64,000 nt of DNA from SG8-41 sp035574195 (lineage in GTDB: Bacteria > Pseudomonadota > Gammaproteobacteria > Burkholderiales > SG8-41): the NCBI GenBank assembly GCA_035574195.1, contig DATLZE010000066.1, forward strand, positions 1-64,000, written 5' to 3'. Each line of letters begins with the position of its first letter. Positions within the stretch are counted from its first letter, which is position 1. Both the position numbers and the translations under genes were made by a program. Positions 1-10,809 of the stretch are shown here, piece by piece. The notes below the pieces were generated by a model, which was not told where the DNA came from, did no database searches, and worked only from the letters and a program-made list of their open reading frames with translations.

Positions 1-608
1 CTACCGCCGGGCCCGGCCACGCGCGCGGGCTGCTCGCGCGCGTGTTCGCGATCCTCGCCGTCACGACGGTGTGCGGCGGGCTGATCTTCAACTCCACCAC
101 CATCGCCATGCCGAAGATCTTCGACGAGCGGCTCGGTGCGCTCACCGACACCACGCTCGGCATCGGCGTGCTGGTGTCGCTCGTCTACACCTTCGCGGCG
201 ATGGCCCAGTTGGTGGTAGGGCACTTTCTCGACCGGCGCACGATCCGGCAAGTGCTCGTCCCGGTGGTGCTCGCCCAGGTGCCGCTGCTGTTCGTGGCTG
301 CCTCGGTCGAGAACCATCTCATGCTGGCGGTCGCTTTCGCGATGATGTTCTTCATCTTCGGCCAGGTGCCGATCAACGACGCGATGGTCGCGGCCTACAC
401 CGACGAGCGGTGGCGCTCGCGCGTGTTCGCGCTGCGCTACGTGGTCTCGTTCGGTGCGAGCGCGGCGGCAGTGCCGCTCGTCGCCTGGATCCATGACGCG
501 ACCGGCGGCTTCGAAGGTCTCTTCATCGCGCTCGCCGTGCTCGCCGGGCTGATGCTCGTCGCAGCGCTGCTCATGCCCTCGCAACGCGCGCGCTCGGCGC
601 CTGCCTGA
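1..608 (+). CDS. MFS transporter, C-terminal part (truncated by window edge)
   Basis: The reading frame is open from the first bases (codons begin at base 3) to the stop at 606-608, so the start lies outside the window. About 200 residues are visible, with five or six hydrophobic segments. A loop reads GHFLDRRTIR, like the basic inter-helix loop of major facilitator superfamily transporters. A second conserved stretch, IFGQVPINDAMVA, precedes the last two helices. The product should be an inner-membrane secondary transporter; the substrate cannot be told. A GTG at 42 is only an internal codon. No gene follows until the opposing SDR gene at 725. Confidence 0.8.
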   Translation, partial: TAGPGHARGLLARVFAILAVTTVCGGLIFNSTTIAMPKIFDERLGALTDTTLGIGVLVSLVYTFAAMAQLVVGHFLDRRTIRQVLVPVVLAQVPLLFVAASVENHLMLAVAFAMMFFIFGQVPINDAMVAAYTDERWRSRVFALRYVVSFGASAAAVPLVAWIHDATGGFEGLFIALAVLAGLMLVAALLMPSQRARSAPA

Positions 609-724
609 CGGCCTGCCGGGTCTCGATAAGCGGCTGGCCGGCCTTTCTCCGATGGCCGTTCGCCTTCCGCCCTCGGGAGATGAGGGCGGTGATCGAGCGT
701 CGTCAGGCGTTCTTACGACGCTCG

Positions 725-1480
725 TCAGAACGCGAAGCGGCTCATGCCTCCGTCCACCGGGATCACCGCGCCGGTGATGTAACCGGCGAGGGGAGAGGCG
801 AGGAAGACAGCGAGGACGGCGAGCTCATCGGGCTCGCCGAAGCGGCCGGCTGGAATGTTCTGCTCCGAGAAGCGCCGGCGCTCCTCCTCGGTGGGGTACA
901 TGCGTTCGATCTGTTCGGTAAGGATGCGGCCGGGCTGGATCGAATTGATCGTGATCCCGTGCTTCGCCACTTCGCGCGAGAGCCCCTTCGCCCAGGCGTG
1001 CACCGCGGCCTTGGCCGAGTTCGCGGCGTTCAGCCCGCGTGGCTCGGAGGTGCCGGTGATGTTGATGACGCGGCCGAAGCGCCGCTCGATCATCCCGGGA
1101 ATGAGCGCATGGGATAGCTCGCGCAGCCGCACGAAATTCACCAGCATCGCCTCCGCCCACTGCTCCTTGGTCGCTTCGAAGGGAAAGGGGCGGCTGCCAC
1201 CGGCGGCGTTGACGAGGATGTCCACGCGGCGCAGCGCATCTTCGGCCGATCGCGCGAGCCTTTCCGCCGAGCCGTCCCGGTACAGATCGGCTTCCAGGAT
1301 CAGCGGTTCCTGGCCGCGCTGCGCGACGATCTCGCGCGCAAGCTCTTCGAGCAGCCCGACCCTGCGCGCGGCGACGGCGACTTTCACTCCTTCGCGCGCG
1401 AGCGCAGCTGCGATCGCGCGCCCGATGCCGCGCGAGGCCCCGGTGACGAGAGCGGTTTTTCCGGTCAATTGAAGGTCCAT
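725..1480 (-). CDS. SDR-family protein lacking the catalytic tyrosine
   Basis: A 251-residue short-chain dehydrogenase/reductase fold protein. The NAD(P)-binding motif TGASRGIG is at residues 13-20, NAAGG at 91-95, and the C-terminus reads ITGAVIPVDGG as in FabG-like reductases. The usual YxxxK active site is altered: Lys157 is present but the tyrosine position, 153, is alanine (motif AANSAK). The start is the ATG at 1480 (MDLQLTGKT); the frame extends upstream only through the tRNA-Ser gene, which is not coding. The cofactor fold is secure. Reductase activity is doubtful, or uses different chemistry. The gene appears monocistronic. Confidence 0.85.
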   Translation of the reverse strand: MDLQLTGKTALVTGASRGIGRAIAAALAREGVKVAVAARRVGLLEELAREIVAQRGQEPLILEADLYRDGSAERLARSAEDALRRVDILVNAAGGSRPFPFEATKEQWAEAMLVNFVRLRELSHALIPGMIERRFGRVINITGTSEPRGLNAANSAKAAVHAWAKGLSREVAKHGITINSIQPGRILTEQIERMYPTEEERRRFSEQNIPAGRFGEPDELAVLAVFLASPLAGYITGAVIPVDGGMSRFAF

Positions 1481-1511
1481 GTTCGAACAACGGGCGCGCA
1501 GCGCGTTTTCC

Positions 1512-1602
<91 letters not shown>

Positions 1603-1646
1603 GCGAGCGGCGAATTTTAGCATGTGCCTGCGCCGCGCCGCCGCGT

Positions 1647-1678
1647 AAAAAAACAAGGCCCGCCGCAGCGGGCCTTGT
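1647..1678 (-). terminator. Rho-independent terminator of the symporter operon
   Basis: A perfect 11-bp stem (1653-1663 with 1668-1678) encloses the tetraloop CGCA. On the minus strand it is followed by a run of seven U (the A-run at 1647-1653). It lies about 20 nt after the stop codon of the sodium/solute symporter gene and ends that transcript before tRNA-Ser. Confidence 0.9.
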
Positions 1679-1700
1679 CCGTGAAGGAGGAGCGCGAGGC

Positions 1701-3779
1701 CTATGTCGCCTCGGTCACGATGTCGCCGCGCAGATGCGGGTAGCGCACGTGCTCGACCAGTTCCTGCACCTCCTTGTCGGGGGCCGGGGTGAGCAGGCTC
1801 ACGATGACGATCGTGATCAGGCCCGCTGGCAGGCCGAAGACGCCGGCCGAGATCGGCTCGATACCCCACCACTTGGCGATCGGCGTCGTCCCGAACCACT
1901 GGATGAAGGTCGGATAGGTATGGGCCATGTAGTAGAGGCAGACGCCGAGCCCGACCAGCATGCCGGCGATCGCGCCGTACTTGTTGGCGCGCTTCCAGAA
2001 CACGCCCAGCACCAGTGCCGGGAAGAACGCCGAGGCTGCGATCGAGAATGCCGCGCCCACCAAGAACAGGATGTGGCCGGGTTTGAGCGAGGCGGTGTAG
2101 GCGGCGACGAGCGCCACCACCAGCAGCAGCGCCTTCGACACGGACACGCGCCGCTTGGTGGAGGCGTGCGGATCGATCATCTTGTAATAGAGGTCGTGCG
2201 AGAGGGCGTTCGCGATGGTGAGCAGCAGCCCGTCGGCCGTGGACAGCGCCGCGGCGAGCCCGCCCGCCGCGACCAGCCCCGAGATCACGTACGGCAGCCC
2301 CGCCACCTCCGGCGTCATCAGCACGATGAGATCGCCGCCGATCACGATCTCGGCGAGCTGCACGATGCCGTCCTTGTTGACGTCGGTGATGTTGAGCAGC
2401 GTCGGGTCCACCGCCGCCCACGCCGCCGCCCAGCCCGGGAGCTCGGCGAACTTGCTGCCCACGAGGTTGGAGTAGACCTCGTACTTGGCCAGCACCGCGA
2501 GGCAGGGCGCAGTGAAGTAGAGCAGGAAGATGAAGAACAGCGACCAGAACACCGAGACGCGCGCCTCGCGCACGCTGGGCGTGGTGTAGTAGCGCATCAG
2601 GATGTGGGGAAGAGCCGCCGTGCCGAACATCATGCAGAACACGATGCCCAGGAAATTGAGCCGCGCGGTGTTGCGCGCCGCCTCGTCCTTGCCCGGGAAG
2701 GGCTCGGCATGCGCCCTGACCGGCGCGGCGCGCGCGGCGAGGCCCTTTTCGGCATTCCACTTCTTCTTCGCTTCCTCGAGGTCCTTGGGATAGGCGGCGA
2801 GCGCCTTCTCGGCCGCTGCGATCTGGTCAGCAGGCGCGTTGGCCGCCCGCAGCTTCGCCAGGTTCTGCTCGAGCTCGGCCCTGCCCTTGGCGTAGGCCGC
2901 CTGCGGGTCCTTGAGCGCGGCGTTGGCAGCGGCGGCGCGCTCGGCGAAGATCTTGCGGACCTCGAGCTCCCTTGCGTCGGAGTTGATCTTCTTTTCCAGC
3001 TCGCCCACCTTCTGCAGCGTCTGCCCGTAGGCGATCTGCGGCAGCGGAATGCCGGTGTGCTTGACCCCGAGCCACACCACCGGCGTGAGGTAGGCGATGA
3101 TGAGAATGATGTACTGCGCGACCTGCGTCCAGGTCACCGCCCGCATGCCGCCGAGGAAGGAACAGACCAGGATGCCGGCAAGCCCCACGAACACCCCGAG
3201 GCCGAATTCGAGCCCGGTGAAGCGGCTGGTGATCAGCCCCACCCCGTAGATCTGCGCCACCACGTAGACGAAGGAAGCGATGATCGCCGAGATGATGCCG
3301 ATCGTGCGGGCGATATTGCCACCGTAGCGCGCGCCCAGAAAATCGGGAATGGTGAACTGCCCGAACTTGCGCAGATACGGCGCGAGGAAGAGGGCGACCA
3401 GCACGTAGCCCCCGGTCCATCCCATCACGAACGAGAGCCCGTCGAACCCGGAGAGGTAGAGGGTTCCCGCCATGCCGATGAAGGAGGCAGCGCTCATCCA
3501 GTCGGCGCCGGTCGCCATGCCGTTGAAAAACGCCGGCACGCGCCGGCCCGCGACGTAGTACTCGGCCACCTCTACCGTGCGGCTGACGATCCCGATCAGG
3601 GCGTAGAGCCCGATGGTGGCGAAGAGAAAAGCGAGCCCGATCCATTTGCGCGGCAACCCGAACTGCTCGAGGATCGCGAGCAGCAGGATGAAGCCGATGA
3701 AGCCACCGGTATAGATGCTGTAGTAGCGCTTGAGCTGCTGGTTGAACGCTTTCTGGCTGAATGCGGCTGCCTGGCTCAT
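1701..3779 (-). CDS. sodium:solute symporter family protein (VC_2705-like, probable acetate/monocarboxylate uptake)
   Basis: A 692-residue inner-membrane transporter of the SSS (SLC5) family, most like the VC_2705 subfamily that travels with a DUF4212 partner. About 13 hydrophobic segments are visible; typical SSS stretches include ATGADWMSAASFIGMAG (around residues 89-105). Residues about 255-365 form a hydrophilic, Ala/Glu/Lys-rich, probably helical insert between membrane segments. The start codon overlaps the stop of the upstream DUF4212 gene by 4 nt, indicating translational coupling. Neighbouring acs and a symporter-kinase make acetate or another short carboxylate the likely substrate; that is inferred from context. 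Confidence 0.88.
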   Translation of the reverse strand: MSQAAAFSQKAFNQQLKRYYSIYTGGFIGFILLLAILEQFGLPRKWIGLAFLFATIGLYALIGIVSRTVEVAEYYVAGRRVPAFFNGMATGADWMSAASFIGMAGTLYLSGFDGLSFVMGWTGGYVLVALFLAPYLRKFGQFTIPDFLGARYGGNIARTIGIISAIIASFVYVVAQIYGVGLITSRFTGLEFGLGVFVGLAGILVCSFLGGMRAVTWTQVAQYIILIIAYLTPVVWLGVKHTGIPLPQIAYGQTLQKVGELEKKINSDARELEVRKIFAERAAAANAALKDPQAAYAKGRAELEQNLAKLRAANAPADQIAAAEKALAAYPKDLEEAKKKWNAEKGLAARAAPVRAHAEPFPGKDEAARNTARLNFLGIVFCMMFGTAALPHILMRYYTTPSVREARVSVFWSLFFIFLLYFTAPCLAVLAKYEVYSNLVGSKFAELPGWAAAWAAVDPTLLNITDVNKDGIVQLAEIVIGGDLIVLMTPEVAGLPYVISGLVAAGGLAAALSTADGLLLTIANALSHDLYYKMIDPHASTKRRVSVSKALLLVVALVAAYTASLKPGHILFLVGAAFSIAASAFFPALVLGVFWKRANKYGAIAGMLVGLGVCLYYMAHTYPTFIQWFGTTPIAKWWGIEPISAGVFGLPAGLITIVIVSLLTPAPDKEVQELVEHVRYPHLRGDIVTEAT

Positions 3780-4042
3780 TTTTCCTCCTCCTCGTGAACG
3801 CCGTACTCGACGTCGAGACGGTTCATGTAGCGCGCGTAGATCCCGATGATCACCACGTAGATGATGAGCGAGCCTTGCGCCGACATGTAGAAGCCGAGCG
3901 GGAAGCCGAACAGGGTGATGGCGTTCAACTCCCTCGCGTACCAGCCTTCGATGAACGTGGCGACGAACCAGATCGCCAGCAGGATTGCCGTGATGACCAG
4001 GTTCTTGCGCCAGTACTCACGGTGCTTTTCGGACAGTTCCAT
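3776..4042 (-). CDS. DUF4212 small subunit of the sodium/solute symporter
   Basis: An 88-residue protein with two hydrophobic helices (about residues 15-35 and 45-72) and an acidic tail HEEEEK. DUF4212 proteins are typically encoded just upstream of VC_2705-type symporters and are thought to be partner subunits. The chosen ATG at 4042 (MELSEKHREYW) follows a strong AAGGAGG ribosome site; a longer frame upstream lacks such a site. Its stop overlaps the symporter start (ATGA). Transcription probably starts in the 4043-4246 region shared with the divergent regulator gene. Confidence 0.9.
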   Translation of the reverse strand: MELSEKHREYWRKNLVITAILLAIWFVATFIEGWYARELNAITLFGFPLGFYMSAQGSLIIYVVIIGIYARYMNRLDVEYGVHEEEEK

Positions 4043-4164
4043 GAGCCCTCCTTGGTTGGGCGCCGGCTGCCAGCCATGCGCGGGTGCCAGCAGGCGCCGG
4101 TTGTAGTTCTTGCCCGTGCGTCCCATGCTAGTGAAAAATGCTTACAAAATCCTGAACGGAGCAC

Positions 4165-4170
4165 TAAAAT
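4165..4170 (+). promoter_or_regulatory. candidate -10 element (TAAAAT) upstream of the OmpR-type regulator
   Basis: TAAAAT lies about 77 nt before the GTG of the response-regulator gene, in the divergent spacer with the DUF4212 gene. The same hexamer recurs in four other intergenic regions of this window. No convincing -35 was found. Confidence 0.35.
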
Positions 4171-4246
4171 GGATGGGCCCGGTAGCGGGGCGCGGCACGC
4201 GCAGCTTCGCCACGCCGGGGAATGCAAAACGGGGCCGGGAGCCGCC

Positions 4247-4918
4247 GTGCGCATACTGATCACGGAAGACGACGCTGCCCTCGCGGAAGCGCTGCAGTTC
4301 TCGCTGACCCAGGCGGGATACGCCGTGGACTGGGTCGAGAATGGCACGGCGGCCGACGAAGCTCTCAAGAACGACGTGTTCGGCCTGCTGATCCTCGATC
4401 TGGGTCTGCCCAAGCTCGATGGGTTCGAGGTGTTGCGCCGGCTGCGGCGCCGCAATACCTCGCTGCCGGTGCTGATCCTTTCGGGGCGCGAGAAACCGGA
4501 GGAAAAAGTGCTCGGGCTCGACCTCGGCGCCGACGACTATCTCGTCAAGCCCTTCAGCCTGGGGGAGCTGCAGGCGCGCGTGCGCGCGCTGCTGCGCCGC
4601 AGCCGGGACGTGGCCGCTCCGGCGATCAGCTACGGAGGACTCACCTTCGATTCAGTGGCGCGCACGGCGAGCGTGAACGGCCGCACCCTGCCGCTGTCGG
4701 CGCACGAGGCGGGAGTGCTGGAGATCCTGATGCGCCGTTTCGGACGCGTGGTGAGCAAGGAGCAGCTGGTCGAGCAGCTCTACAGCTACGATCGGGAAGT
4801 GAGCCACAACGCGATCGAGGTCTACGTGCATCGCCTGCGCAAGAAGATCGCCGGCGCCGGGGTGACAGTACGCACGCTCTACGGTCGGGGCTATCTGCTC
4901 GACTACATCGGTCACTAG
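4247..4918 (+). CDS. OmpR/PhoB-family response regulator
   Basis: A 223-residue two-domain regulator. The receiver domain has acidic residues E7-D8-D9, the phospho-acceptor D51 (LILDLGLPKLDG) and the conserved lysine in YLVKPF. The C-terminal half is a winged-helix DNA-binding domain ending in HRLRKKI and GRGYLLDY. The start is the GTG at 4247 (VRILITEDD), preceded by GGGAG; the frame upstream is not coding. No kinase gene is directly adjacent on the same strand, so the partner could be the symporter-kinase at 5338-8119. Its stop codon overlaps that of the convergent regulator gene. Confidence 0.92.
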   Translation: MRILITEDDAALAEALQFSLTQAGYAVDWVENGTAADEALKNDVFGLLILDLGLPKLDGFEVLRRLRRRNTSLPVLILSGREKPEEKVLGLDLGADDYLVKPFSLGELQARVRALLRRSRDVAAPAISYGGLTFDSVARTASVNGRTLPLSAHEAGVLEILMRRFGRVVSKEQLVEQLYSYDREVSHNAIEVYVHRLRKKIAGAGVTVRTLYGRGYLLDYIGH

Positions 4919-5289
4919 CGCGCAGGCTCGAGCAGCTCCTTCACCGTCCTGATGAGCTCCTTCGTCGCGAAGGGCTTGGTCATGTAGGCGTCGGCCCCGG
5001 CCGCCAGGCCGCGCTCGGCCTCGAGAGCGCGGCCGCGCGCGGTGAGCATGAGGATGCGGGTGGCGCCGAGGCCGCCGTCGGCGCGGATGCGGCGGCACAC
5101 CTCGAACCCGTTGACGACGGGCAGCATGATGTCGAGCACGATGAGGTCGGGTCGCAGCTCGCCCGCGAGCCTCAAGGCTTCTTCCCCGTCGCGTGCCACC
5201 GCCACCTCGTAGCCTGCTTTCTTGAGCAGGAACTCGAGCGAGATCACGATGTTCGGCTCGTCCTCGGCGATCAGGACGCGCTTGGCCAT
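4915..5289 (-). CDS. single-domain (CheY-like) response regulator
   Basis: A 124-residue receiver domain with no output domain. It has the acidic pocket E9-D10-E11, phospho-acceptor D53 (VLDIMLP) and the lysine of TKPFA. It lies 48 nt downstream of the symporter-kinase on the same strand, so it probably receives phosphate from that kinase and acts by protein contact or phosphorelay. Its TAG stop shares bases with the TAG of the convergent OmpR-type gene (palindromic CTAG). Confidence 0.92.
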   Translation of the reverse strand: MAKRVLIAEDEPNIVISLEFLLKKAGYEVAVARDGEEALRLAGELRPDLIVLDIMLPVVNGFEVCRRIRADGGLGATRILMLTARGRALEAERGLAAGADAYMTKPFATKELIRTVKELLEPAR

Positions 5290-5337
5290 GGCGGCGGCGG
5301 TCGAAGTTTCGAGTTCAAGGTCGGGCTCGGCGGCCGG

Positions 5338-8119
5338 TCAGGTGCCGAATTTCTGCTCCGGCCCGGAGCCTTGAGCCTCGATCCCGGGGACGGCTGCGAC
5401 CGGGATCGTGAACGAGAAGGTCGAGCCCGCGCCAGGCCGGCTCGTGACCCACAACTGCCCGCCGAAGTGTTCGATGATCTGGCGCGAGATCGCGAGCCCG
5501 AGGCCGCTACCCTTCGGCTTCTGGGTGAGCGTGTCGCCCGCTTGACGGAACTTCTCGAAAATGACTTCCTGGTCCTCGGGACTGATGCCGATGCCGTTGT
5601 CGGCGACGTCCACGCGCAGGCTTCCGCCTTGGCGCGCCAGGGTCACGCTCACCCGACCGTCGGGGCGGTCGCAGAACTTGGCGGCGTTCGAAAGGAGATT
5701 GAGCAACACCTGCATCAGCCGGTCGCGATCGGCGAGCACGGCAGGCGCCTCGCGCGGCACGTTCACTTCTAGCCGAATGCCCTTTTCCTCGAACAGCCGG
5801 CTCGTGGACGCGATCGAATCCTCGATCACCTCGCGCAGATCAATTTCCCCGGTGTGCCACTCGGCGTTGCCCGATTCGATCTTGGCGAGGTCGAGCACCT
5901 GGTTGATCAGGCGCGTGAGCCGCTCCGACTCCTTGATGATGATGCCGAGGAATTTGGCACGCTGCGCCGCGTCGAGCTGCGGGTTGTCGTTGAGGATCTC
6001 GGAGAAGGCGCGGATCGAGGTGAGCGGCGTGCGCAGCTCGTGGGTCACGGTCGAGATGAAATCGTCCTTGAGCCGGTCGAGCTCCTGCAGCCGCCGGTTG
6101 GCGCTCCTCAGCTCGTTGGTGGCGGCCTCGAGCTCGCGCGATTTCTGCTCGAGCTGGCGGCTATAGGCGAGCACCTGCGAGGCCTCGTCTATGATGTTCA
6201 TCACCTCCTCCAGCCCGAGCGGCTCCTCGTCCACCACCGAGGCGACCATGACCCGGGCCGAGGCGCTCCCGATGGCGCCGGCGAGCAGCGACTCGGCGTA
6301 GTGCACGAGATCGGCGTCGGCAGCGAGCGCATCCGCCGATTTCACGCCGCGCGCGCGGGCATAGGCGGCGAACGCCTCCTGCGCGCGCTCGGGTCCCAGG
6401 AAGCGGCCGAGTAGGAGCCGCAGGTCCTCGACCGAGGCGCTGCCGCGCCAGAAGCGCGAGCCCCCTGCGGCGGCCGGCTGCCGGGGGGCGTCCACGAAAA
6501 GTGCCGCCTGGCTGTGCTCGGCAGCGCCCGGCCTGCCGACGAGCGACACGCCGAGGTAGCAGCCCAGATTCGCGAGCAAGCTCCAGAACAGGCAATGGGT
6601 GATGTCGTCGAAGCCCTGGAGCCCGAAGAGCTGCTGAGGCCTCAGCAGGTCGGTGCCGAATGCGCCTGTGGTGAGGAAGGTGATCGGCAGCCAGCCCGAC
6701 TTCGCGAACGAGGGCAGCAGCAGCGTATAGAGCCAGACCAGGAAGCCCGCGGCGAGCCCGCTGATCGCCCCGGCGCGGGTGCCGCCTTTCCAGAAGATGC
6801 CGCCGATGATGGCAGGGGCGAATTGCGCGACCGCCGAGAACGAGATCAGCCCGATCGAGACCAGCGCGTAGGCCTCGCCGGCGAGGTAGAAGTAGAGGTA
6901 GCCCAGCACCAGGATCAACACGATCGCGCCGCGCCGGATGCCGAGCAGCAGCCCCGAGAGGTCGCGCCGCTCGGTGAGCCGCAATGCCTTGAGCCGCAGC
7001 AGCACCGGCATCACCAAGTCGTTGCACACCATGGTCGAGAGCGCGATCGTCTCCACGATCACCATCCCGGTCGCGGCCGACAATCCCCCGATGAATGCGA
7101 ACAGGGCGAGCCACGGCCGCTGTTCGGCGATCGGCAGCGTCAGCACGAAGGTGTCGGCGTCCACCGTGCCGGAGGGGAAGCGCAGCAGCCCGCCGAGGGC
7201 GATCGGCAGCACGAAGATGTTGATGGCGAAGAGATAGAGTGGAAACAGCCAGATCGCCTTGGTGAGATGGCGCTCGTCCACGTTCTCCACCACCGTCACC
7301 TGCCATTGGCGCGGCAGGAACATGATCGCAGCCATCGAGAGCAGCATCAGAGAAGCCCACGTCACGTAGTTGCCGCCCTCGCCGCCGAAGGTGAGCAGGG
7401 GCGAGAGATGCGCCACCGCGCGCGCGAGCGAAGATGTCGTCGAAGCCGTCGTACATCCAGAAGGTGACGAAGACCCCGACCGCGATGAAGGCGAGCAGCT
7501 TCACCAGGGACTCGAAGGCGACCGCCGCCACCAGCCCCTCATGGCGTTCGGTGGCGTCGAGGTGGCGCGTGCCGAAGAGGATGGTGAAGGCGGCGAGCAG
7601 CATCGCGATATAGAAAGTGTTGTCGCCGATGAACAGCGGCGCTCCCTGCTTGCTCGGCATCGCGATCTCGGGATACTGCAGGATGATCGAGAAGGTGTTG
7701 GAGATCGCCTTGAGCTGCAGCGAGATGTAGGGGATGATGCCGATCACCAGGATCACGGTGACGAGCCCGCCGAGGATCTGGCTCTTGCCGTAGCGCGAAG
7801 CGATGAAGTCGGCGATCGAGGTGATGCGGTTCGCCTTGCTCACGCGGATGATCCGCAGCATCACGTACCACCACAGCGCCGCCATCAGCGTGGGCCCGAG
7901 ATAGATCGGCAGGAAGCCGATGCCGCTGGTCGCCGCCCGCCCCACGCTGCCGTAGAAGGTCCAGGAAGTGCAATACACGGCCAGGGAAAGCGCGTAGATA
8001 TAGGGGTTCGCGATGATGCTGCGGCCTGCATCGGCGCGCTTGTCGCCGTAGTAGGCGATCGCGAACAGCAGCCCGACGTAGGCGAAGGAGACGACGACGA
8101 TCAGGGGGGCGGTGAGCAT
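5338..8119 (-). CDS. sodium/solute symporter-histidine kinase fusion (CrbS/MxtR-like), interrupted by a frameshift
   Basis: Two overlapping frames encode one protein of about 927 residues. The N-terminal part starts at the ATG at 8119 and runs to about 7420. The rest continues in another frame from about 7416 to 5338. Together they hold an SSS transporter domain of about 13 helices, a STAC-like linker (SVEDLRLLLGRFLGPERAQ), a coiled coil, a HisKA domain with VTHELRTPL and an HATPase domain with DNGIGI and GSGLGLAI. The break falls in a (CG)5 run at 7417-7426; one extra CG unit would restore the frame. Known relatives (CrbS/MxtR) sense acetate-type metabolites and control acs. It is unclear whether this is a real null allele, a variable repeat or a sequencing error. 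Confidence 0.85.
7417..7426 (-). repeat. (CG)5 dinucleotide run at the frameshift point
   Basis: Five CG units sit exactly where the reading frame of the symporter-kinase gene breaks. Translation upstream reads DDIFARA and downstream VAHLSPLLTF. With six units the two parts join in frame. Confidence 0.7.
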
Positions 8120-8143
8120 CGCAGGCGACCGAGCCTCGGAGCC

Positions 8144-8344
8144 TCAATCGCTGCGGCGCTCCACGACGAACGCCATCAACCCGATCAACAGCGCCCAGAC
8201 CGCGAACACGTAGAGGTAGAGCAGCGGGATGCCGGCGAGCTCGCCCGCGCCCGCGAACAGGTGGAGCAGGGGATAGTTGAGCAGCAACACCCCGAGCAGG
8301 AACAGCGCGGCGAGCCGCTGCCCCTTGATGCTCGGCCGGATCAT
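8144..8344 (-). CDS. small two-helix membrane protein upstream of the symporter-kinase
   Basis: A 66-residue protein with two hydrophobic segments (about residues 12-30 and 38-60) and a basic end VVERRSD. It lies 24 nt before the kinase gene on the same strand, so the two are probably co-transcribed. I do not recognise a named family. Position and topology suggest an accessory subunit of the symporter-like sensor, comparable to the DUF4212 partner of the transporter; this is inference. Confidence 0.75.
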   Translation of the reverse strand: MIRPSIKGQRLAALFLLGVLLLNYPLLHLFAGAGELAGIPLLYLYVFAVWALLIGLMAFVVERRSD

Positions 8345-8447
8345 GGCGGCTCCCGGCGGTCGAGGGAACTGCGAAGAGGCGGTATCCGCCGCACGGGTGA
8401 TTTCCCTCTGTGCCCGCGTGCGGAATGCATCGCGACCGCCCTACCGG

Positions 8448-10484
<2,037 letters not shown>

Positions 10485-10663
10485 GAGTGCTCCTCCGGTT
10501 CCGGATTCATTGCGACAATCGAGACGGACGAACGGCGTGCCCGGGAGCCCGGGGCGCCGCTGTTTCCTAAATTAAGCATTAAAACGCGCGCTTGTAAAGC
10601 CGCTGCGCGCGGCTTCCTGGCGCGGCGGACGCAGTACGGGTAAGATGCTGACGGATTTCTTAC

Positions 10664-10759
10664 GGCGGGCCTCCCCGCATTGCAGGGTAGTGAACCTGGT
10701 CAGGTCCGGAAGGAAGCAGCCAAAGCTATTTTCTGCAAGTGCCGGGGGCAAGGCTCGCC
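10664..10759 (+). ncRNA. ffs: 4.5S signal recognition particle RNA
   Basis: Contains the highly conserved SRP loop GGTCAGGTCCGGAAGGAAGC followed by a GTGCCGGG strand. The ends GGCGGGCCT (10664-10672) and AGGCTCGCC (10751-10759) pair over 9 bp with one G-U. The length, about 96 nt, suits the small bacterial form without an Alu domain. It binds Ffh for co-translational targeting of membrane proteins. ffs lies near dnaX in many betaproteobacteria; here the pagL-like gene lies between them. Confidence 0.95.
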
Positions 10760-10809
10760 TCCCTTTTGGTGTATGATGGGCCGCGGTTCAGGCTGGGGAG
10801 GGGCAAGAA

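Noticed and set aside
1734..3797. Plus-strand open frame opposite the symporter
   Set aside because: Composition is typical antisense shadow; the symporter has membrane segments, ribosome coupling and a terminator.
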